Assembly (NCBI GenBank): GCA_903813345.2
Contig: CAIIXF020000004.1
Coordinates: 24,741,985-24,805,984 of the forward strand
Origin: Owenia fusiformis
Lineage: Eukaryota; Annelida; Polychaeta; Sabellida; Oweniidae
DNA: 64,000 bases
Direction of reading: 5' to 3'
Positions 35,301 through 44,300 of this stretch are shown one piece after another. The notes beneath the pieces were generated by a model, which saw only the letters and a program-made list of their open reading frames with translations, was not told where the DNA came from and searched no databases. The position numbers were made by a program, and so were the translations under genes. Numbering within the stretch: the stretch's first letter is position 1; the number at the start of each line of letters is the position of its first letter.

Positions 35301-38300
35301 GCTAAGTATGTTAGAAATACTGTAATATGCACACTCAGGTTTTACAGAAAAATGCTATTGTATATGATACAATGAAAGTCTTAAATTTCTTGTGATATTC
35401 TTTTAGAAATTGTATTTACACTTAATGGAAGAATATTAAAGCCTACTTTCTTCATTTAGATTGAGACAGGTCAGAAAGACTGTGAAATAGACCCAACTAG
35501 ATTACCAGATATGACTGATCCACATGAAAACATGGTGAGTATGTTATACTGTGAAATAGACCCCACTAGATTATCAGATATGACTACATGTAGGTACTGT
35601 AGGTTTGCATCAACTGTAAATGTATTCCAAAGGTAACCACAAGGCCCTGTTTGATCTATTTGTAGGAGAATTTAGAATACTACTGTATATGTAAGCCATA
35701 TATTAGATAGCATCACTCTGTCCAGCCTACATGTATCTCTCCCTGTTTTATGTGTATTTATCTATGTACTTTCTCTTTGTAGGAGAATTTAGAATACTAT
35801 GGAAGCCGTATATTAGATAGCATCACTCAGTCCGGCCTATCTTGGCCTGTCCTTATGTGTATTTATCTATGTACTTTCTCTTTGTAGGAGAATTTAGAAT
35901 ACTATGTTAGCCATATATTAGATAGCATCACTCAGTCTGGCCTATCTTGGTCTGTCCTTATGTGTATTTATCTATGTACTTTCTCTTTGTAGGAGAATTT
36001 AGAATACTATGTAAGCCATATATTAGATAGCTATCACTCAGTCCAGCTTATCTTGCCCTGTTTTATGTGTATTTATCTATGTACTTTCTCTTTGCAGGAG
36101 AATTTAGAATACTATGGAAGCCGTATATTAGATAGCATCACTCAGTCCGGCCTATCTTGGCCTGTCCTTATGTGTATTTATCTATGTACTTTCTCTTTGT
36201 AGGAGAATTTAGAATACTATGTTAGCCATATATTAGATAGCATCACTCAGTCTGGCCTATCTTGGTCTGTCCTTATGTGTATTTATCTATGTACTTTCTC
36301 TTTGTAGGAGAATTTAGAATACTATGTAAGCCATATATTAGATAGCTATCACTCAGTCCAGCTTATCTTGCCCTGTTTTATGTGTATTTATCTATGTACT
36401 TTCTCTTTGCAGGAGAATTTAGAATACTATGGAAGCTGTATATTAGATAGCATCACTCAGTCCGGCCTATCTTGGCCTGTCCTTATGTGTATTTATCTAT
36501 GTACTTTCTCTTTGTAGGAGAATTTAGAATACTATGTAAGCCATATATTAGATAGCATCACTCAGTCCGGCCTATCTTGGCCTGTCCTTATGTGTATTTA
36601 TCTATGTACTTTCTCTTTGTAGGAGAATTTAGAATACTATGGAAGCCGTATATTAGATAGCATCACTCAGTCCGGCCTATCTTGGCCTGTCCTTATGTGT
36701 ATTTATCTATGTACTTTCTCTTTGTAGGAGAATTTAGAGTAGTATGGAAGCCATATATTAGATAGCATCACTCAGTCCGGCCTATCTTGGCCTGTCCTTA
36801 TGTGTATTTATCTATGTACTTTCTCTTTGTAGGAGAATTTAGAGTACTATGGAAGCCATATATTAGATAGCATCACTCAGTCCGGCCTATCTTGGCCTGT
36901 CCTTTTGTGTATTTATCTATGTACTTTCTCTTTGTAGGGGAATTTAGAATACTATGTAAGCCATATATTAGATAGCATCACTCAGTCCAGCCTATCTTGG
37001 CCTGTTTTATGTGTATTTATATATGTACTTTCTCTTTGTAGGGGAATTTAGAATACTATGTTAGCCATACATGTATATTAGATAGCATCACAAAGTCCAG
37101 CCTATCTTGCCCTGTTTTATGTGTATTTTTATATATGTACTTTCTCTTTGTAGGAGAATTTAGAATACTATGTAAGCCATATATTAGATAGCATTACTCA
37201 GTCCAGCCTATCTTGCCCTGTTTTATGTGTATTTATCTATGTACTTTCTCTTTGTAGGAGAATTTAGAATACTATGTAAGCCATATATTAGATAGCATCA
37301 CTCAGTCCAGCCTATCTTGCCCAGTCCTTATGTGTAGTGTATTTGAAGTTTTAAAGGACAGTGCTTTAGAGGCTTTTTCAGGTAAGGACTTTAGCACAAA
37401 TGCCATAAACAGGGGTTTCAATAGCAGCAGGGAACAGACGATTTTCACCGGTTGTTTTCACAAAATCACCTATTGTTTTAGGGACTTTTCAACTTTTCCA
37501 TGTTAAATTTATGATTTCCATTAATTTTGCCTGTTGTTTTCATTCATTTAGCCTGTTTTGAGGAATTCTATTGAAACCCCTGCAATTGATCTGTTGTCTT
37601 ACTAGATTAAAATGGTTATGTTCTCATAGGATATCTGGCATTGCCATCTATACATGTATATGTAATGCTTATGTAGGCTGTTAAAGCAGCCATGTTGAAT
37701 TGAAAGTACATGTAGGTCAGTATGACATTTCAAATAGCACAGACCCAGATTAATGCATTGGTGTAAAGATTCACAAGGTAGATAATAATAAAATTATTTT
37801 GGTGTAGCCTTCCTTTAACAGTACAAAAAATTTCTTGATAATGCCTCAGTCACATTTGCTGTACGGCAGCCATATCTTCCCAAAATCGAGAAATATGCAG
37901 CATAAAATATAAGGATAATCAGTATGATGTAGAATTTCTATATCGATTTTGTGAAGCAACAGCCGCTGTGCTCTAGCCGCTGTGCTCTAGCCGCTGTGCT
38001 CTAGCCGCTGTGCTCTAGCTGCTGTGCTCTAGCTGCTGTAGAGCAAATGTGACTAAGGTTTTAATGATAGATTTATTATTTTCAGACAAGTCTTGTGTAA
38101 GGTACCAGGTTGTCAGTGGTTTCATATTCCTAAGGTTCTTTGCTCCAGCCATCCTTGGACCACGTCTCTTTAAACTATGCTCAAATAATCCAGTAAGTAG
38201 TATTTTTATATCACCCTATGTCAGCACAACAAGTTGTGACATATTGTTAGTCTCCAACTTTTTTGTGGATGGTGTTCAGGGTTTGGTGGTTGGTTTCTGG

Positions 38301-41300
38301 TGTTCAGTTGTCAGCATCTGTAACAAATGGCAGGTGGTGACATTTTTCATGTTAATGACTTGTTTATTATCATACCACCACCCAAGTGGTGAAATGTTGT
38401 TATGGTCTTCAACTTTTTGTTGATTGTATTCTCCATTTGTTGGTTGGTGGTCGGTGTCTGTAACAAATGGCAGGTGGTGACATTTTGCATGTTAATGGCT
38501 TGTTGCACTTTGCTGTTTTCTCATTGTCTTATGCTGATGGTAGAGGGGATGGGCGCCACATAAATATTGGCTATTAAGTCCCGGGAGAATTGCGTGTCCA
38601 TCTTATTGCCAGATTGCCAACATCTGATAAGAAAGGATTTGAGAATGCTGGGTAAATAACACAATGGCCATGTTTCTATCCAAATTGTGATATTATTGTT
38701 CTATATCTTTTCAGAGTGCAATAGCTCAGCGTAATCTCCTGCTTATCTCCAAAACAATACAGTCCCTTGGCAACTATGTTGGTGCTCAAAACGTAAGTAA
38801 TCTACATTTATTTTATGTAGTTAAGATTAATCAATTGTTTAAATAATTGAATCCTGGACCCTTTCATTTTATCGAACTCAATCTAACCAGTGCCTGTGTT
38901 GATGTACTTTAAGCCTGTGTTCTTATACTTTCAGCCTGAGATTATGTACTTTCAGCCTGTGTTTACATACTGCCAGCCTGGGTTTACATACTTTCAGCCT
39001 GTGTTCCTATATTTTCAGCCTGTGTTTCTATATTTTCAGCCTGTGTTTACATACTTTCAGTTTGTGTTTACATACTTTGAGCCTGTGTTTCTATATTTTC
39101 AGCCTGTGTTTACATACTTTCAGTTTGTGTTTACATACTTTCAGCCCATGTTTCTATATTTTCAGCCTGTGTTTATATACTTTCAGTTTGTGTTTCTATA
39201 CTTTCAGCCTGTGTTTACATACTTTCAGCCTGTGTTTCTATGCTTTCAGCCTGTGTTTACATACTTTCAGCCTGTGTTTCTATATTTTCAGCCTGTGTTC
39301 AGCTACAAGGAAGAATACATGGTTCCCCTTTTTACTTACTTCACAGAATCCAGATATGTGAACCTCTTGAAACAGGTAAAACATTATAATTGGTCATGTT
39401 TAAACTGTAAAAAAGTGAAATTAGCAAGGAATAAAGTAAGCAGGCATGGATCCAAAATTTAAGTTGAGATTATTAACATACGTATAAGGCATCTATTTTT
39501 TTGTTGAGCAGTTCTTATTTTTAACTATATAGCAATTTTAATTTTCCATTCAATAATTTATTTAATAAAAAATCACCAAATGTGATGATCCACTTTAATA
39601 TCAAAATCAAGTTAAGGTATATTTCATATTTTCAGTACCTTGATGAGATTTCAACAAACAGGCTCAATTATGTACAAGACTCAAATCTACTACTTATGGA
39701 GGGGTAAGTTGGATTGGTACGGGGTCTTTTAACCTCTTGACTACCTAGAGTGACAAGATTTCTCGTCATCTCAAGAAGGATCCTGAAACCCAGAGTGACA
39801 AAAAAATCCATCACAATTTTTTTCACTAAAATTGCCCTTATTTGAACAATTTCCATCCAATTTACACAAAAATTGTTTTAAAATGTGTAGAAATGATCTC
39901 TGTCGTCTAATTTTACTAAGTTGAGCATCTAAAGTTGTAAAGGTATGTAGTGAAATGTCAAAAGGTGGCAAAAATGAAAAATTCTCTGGTTTCAACCAAT
40001 TTTAGAGTCTGGGATTCAAGAGGTTGATAGTCCTTCGCTTTCGTGGATGATACAGTATTACCTTTTGTGGAATATTTCCTGTATCACATGCTGAAACGTG
40101 TGATAACTGATATTATCACATGTCTAGGAATTTTGAGGCATTTTGATTTGGTCAGTTATGATTGTTTTCAGTACTCTGTACTCCTGGTAACTATTATAAT
40201 TTTTGATTTCGCTTTGAAACAATATGACGTCATACCGTTGTATTCGTACTTTTTTGTGAAATAGTATGACGTCATATTGTATGGGCAAAATATGAAACGT
40301 CATCACTGGTTGCCTCTAGTAACGTGTGAGACGTCCGTGTGAGATGGGAAAACTCACACGGTAATTAACCAATCAGATTACTGGAATTTTACAGAGCATG
40401 TGATAATTACATTTATTTAACAGATGTTTGCTCTCTGATAAAATTGCAAAATCCAAATTTTGAAGGAAATGATGACAGAAACTATGGAAACCTCTCGCTT
40501 GAAGAAGCAATGTCATTATAAGGAGCTCTTCAGTTTTATCCCAAGAAATGAAAAATTCTCAAAACATTTAGTTCAGTGACATTACACTCTTTAAATCAAA
40601 ATTAAAAAAACATTTTTTAAGAATTTTTAAGTGTTTATTTATTTATTTATCTTCCAGTATGATGCACAAACGCAACCAGCACAAAAACATGCTGTTTCCA
40701 TCCCATAATTTCCAGAAAAGACATTTTACGCTTTCAATGAAATGTCTGGCTCATTCAAAAAATAAAGGTAGGATTTGAAGAGTTAATTTTAGTTGTGAAA
40801 AAATACAAAAATACAAATTTTCCACATCAGCAAACTAAGTTTTCCCATCAGTCATTTTGTATCTTTTGAGAAAATCATGTGATTTGAAAGTACCCCTTTC
40901 TTTATATTTTTCTGTATATGCTGTGATTTTTTCCATTGCAAATTGTCCATTCCATAATGATGAGCACCACCCAGTAATTCCAATCAAAAAACATTCCTAA
41001 TATGTATTTAAATTCCAAATGTTAATAGGTGATGTACCTTCATCAGAACTGCCCATGTCTGAGATACTAGCAGCAGAAAGTGTGGACTATAGCACCTTTA
41101 ACATGCATAATGTAAGTTATATTAGCAGCAGAGAGTGTGGACTATAGCACCTTTAACATGCATAATGTAAGTTATATTAGCAGCAGAGAGTGTGGACTAT
41201 AGCACCTTTAACATGCATAATGTAAGTTACGAAATGGATATACCCAAAGTCAGGTTTTTATTCTTTATAACAATGGCATACTATGAACATGTCAAAGGCG

Positions 41301-44300
41301 GGGTCAAAGGGTGCTAATAAGCCTCGTTTGCTATACCAAATGTATGTTCCACTTACACATGTTTTATCGTACATACGTTTAATTGATAAATAAGGAAATG
41401 TTGTAGGTTATACAAGTGATCCAGCCAGAGAACATACTCTATATACAGGCAGCCTCAAAGAGAGAAGAATCACAATGGTAAGCAACTTCTTTGTGGATTT
41501 TGTTCAGCGTCTGTAATAGCCATCAGCGTCTGTAGCAAATTTAAGCATATTAATGCCTTGTAATGGTCTTTGCTCCTTAACTCACCAAACCTTCCCACCC
41601 CTTTAATCAATTCAATAAATAATATCCTTCAAAATGTTGGTTTTGTAGCATGGAAAATTAACCCAATTTGGCTAATGTTTGATTTGTGTATGTTTCAGGT
41701 TGTCTATTCTCACTAAGATGTCAAACTCTAACATGAGAGAGGATAAACCAACGCACTACCACAGTGGAGTGTATATAAATAACCATTGGACTTGGTAAGC
41801 CCATTTCTTGCTTAGATTCCCTATTATGGTTATATTGGCCCATGTTAATTTGGTAAGCCCATTTCTTGCTTAAATTCCCTATTAAGGTTGTATTGGCCCA
41901 TGTTAATTTGGTAAGCCCATTTCTTGCTTAAATTCTCTATTAAGGTTGTAAAATATAGGCCCAGGTTATACAGTGTTATCTGTAGTCTATATCTTAAATA
42001 TACAGTGTAGGCCTACCATGCTTTTCACTATAAAGTTTTGCTAATTTTCAAACTTTTAACATGTTGATTATCAAATACTTTTCTTTTCAGTTGTATGAGT
42101 GAGTTTGTGACATGTAGTTACATGTAATAACATGTAGGTACATGTAATAACATGTAGTTACATGTAATAACATGTAGTTACATGTAACATCTTGGAGTTG
42201 CATGTAGTAACATGTGGTTACATGTAAGTGTTGGACTATATTTGATTTGGATAGTCCCGCCATCCAGGTTTATAGTTAGAAAGATTACATACATTATGTT
42301 TCAGTTGCATGGATGAGCAAGTAAAGTGTCCAGGTTGTAAAAGGACCACATCTGGACTGTCTCAGAGTATATGTGACTATATCCACCAAGGCTTAGAACT
42401 AGAGAAAATCCACACATTGTTCCTACAGAATATCAACCAACTGGAACTCCTGCAAGGTATGATTCACTCGCATTCGTTTATTCACATTCAACAGGTTTGT
42501 TTTCGAAAATTTCTCTCAAATTCCTCAATCTTTAAATCAAAATTACTGGTTAATGAATACTATATAAATTCTCTCCCATTTGATTTTCCAAAGCAAAGAT
42601 TGTTGTAGATTTGAAAGTGATAACAAGGGTTTGACCAATCATACAACTGAAAGCTTGACATGTGACCAGGTTTTCACCAATCATACAATTGATAGCTTGA
42701 CATGTGACCAAGTTTTGACCAATCATACAAATGAATACTTGAGATGTGACCAAGTTTTGACCAATCATATAACTGAATGCTTGACATGTGACAAGGTTTT
42801 GACCAATCATACAATCGAATGCTTGACATGTGACAAGGTTTTGACCAACCACCAACTGAAAGATTGACATGTGACAAGGTTTTGACCAATCATACAGGTT
42901 TTGACCAATCGTACAACTGAATGCTTGACAGTGGTATAACAATATTTATTACCTTCAGGTCACTGTGAAAAGATGTCAGGGGGTAAGAAAGAATTGTGTG
43001 CTTCTGTAGAATATTCAATCTTGCCTTTGTGTTCATGTTATTTTCATGTTTTATGTACTGTATGCATGATGTACTACAGTAGATGTGCTGTACACACATT
43101 GTGCTTGTGCTGTACTACTGTAGACATAATTTGTATTTGCTGTACTCCTGTACACACAGTGTACCGTCCTCCTGTAGGTAGCCTCCTGTACATTATACAC
43201 ATAATGTGCATGTGGTGTACTCCTGTATACATAATGTGTATTTGCTGTACTCCTGTACACATACATGTAATTTGCTGTACTCCTGTACAGTATACACATA
43301 ATGTGCATGTGGTGTACTCCTGTATTGTATATTTGCTGTACTCCTGTTCACATAATTTGCTGTACTCCTGTACAGTATACACATAATGTGCATGTGGTGT
43401 ACTACTGTATACATAATGTGTATTTGCTGTACTCCTGTACACATAGTGTGCTGTCCTCCTGTATTGGACCTCCAGTTCCATCAGATCAGTGGTCATTAGT
43501 AGCCCAAATATGCCACCCAGGTGTCCAAAAATAGCAACAATGACAGTCAAATGAAATTGTCACTTGCCCTCTTCCTTAATGAAATTGACTTTTTATTTTA
43601 TTTAATTTTTATTCATAATAACAATTGAAATCAGTTACATTTATGTATTTTAATTTTTAGCTGCTTTTTCAATTCCATCTTTGTTACAATTTCATTATTG
43701 TTACATTTTCATCATTGTTACAATTTCATCATTGCATTGTTACAATTTCATCATTGTTACATTTTCATCATTGTTACAATTTCATCATTGTTACATTTTT
43801 ATCATTGTTACAATTTCATCATTGTACTGTTACATTTCAGTGGTTGTTATTCTAAGTTTATTTTACGATAATGTTTTATTTTTTATTATCCCATCGAACA
43901 AAGTTTGGAGGGATATAGGGAACGCCTCCGTCCGTCTGTCTGTCCGTCCGTCCTTCCGTCCGGGCAATAACTCAAATACCGTTGGCCCGATTTTGTTCAT
44001 ATTTTGTACACATATACCCTATGGGGGTAGAAATTCTGCTCGAAAGCAGATTTTCAAAATGGGCGCTCATTTCAAAATGGCGGCAATTTTAGTGCCGAAT
44101 TTACAGTAATTTAGGTGCAATATGTAAAACTGTAATAGCAATATGTTTTAGATGTAAAAAATGATATAGGACATTAATAAAGCTAGAAATGTAGATATTA
44201 AAGAAGCACATGGCAGCCATCTTGAAAAATGGCGGCCTTTGCTCGTTATTTTACGATTTTTGCTGTAACTCGAAAAGTAGTGGAGCGATTTTGTTCATAT

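Noticed and set aside
42550-43550. Overlapping open frames on both strands in RASA introns 22-23
   Set aside because: All are products of simple arrays (TTGACCAATCATACAA, GTACTCCTGTACA); none has homology.
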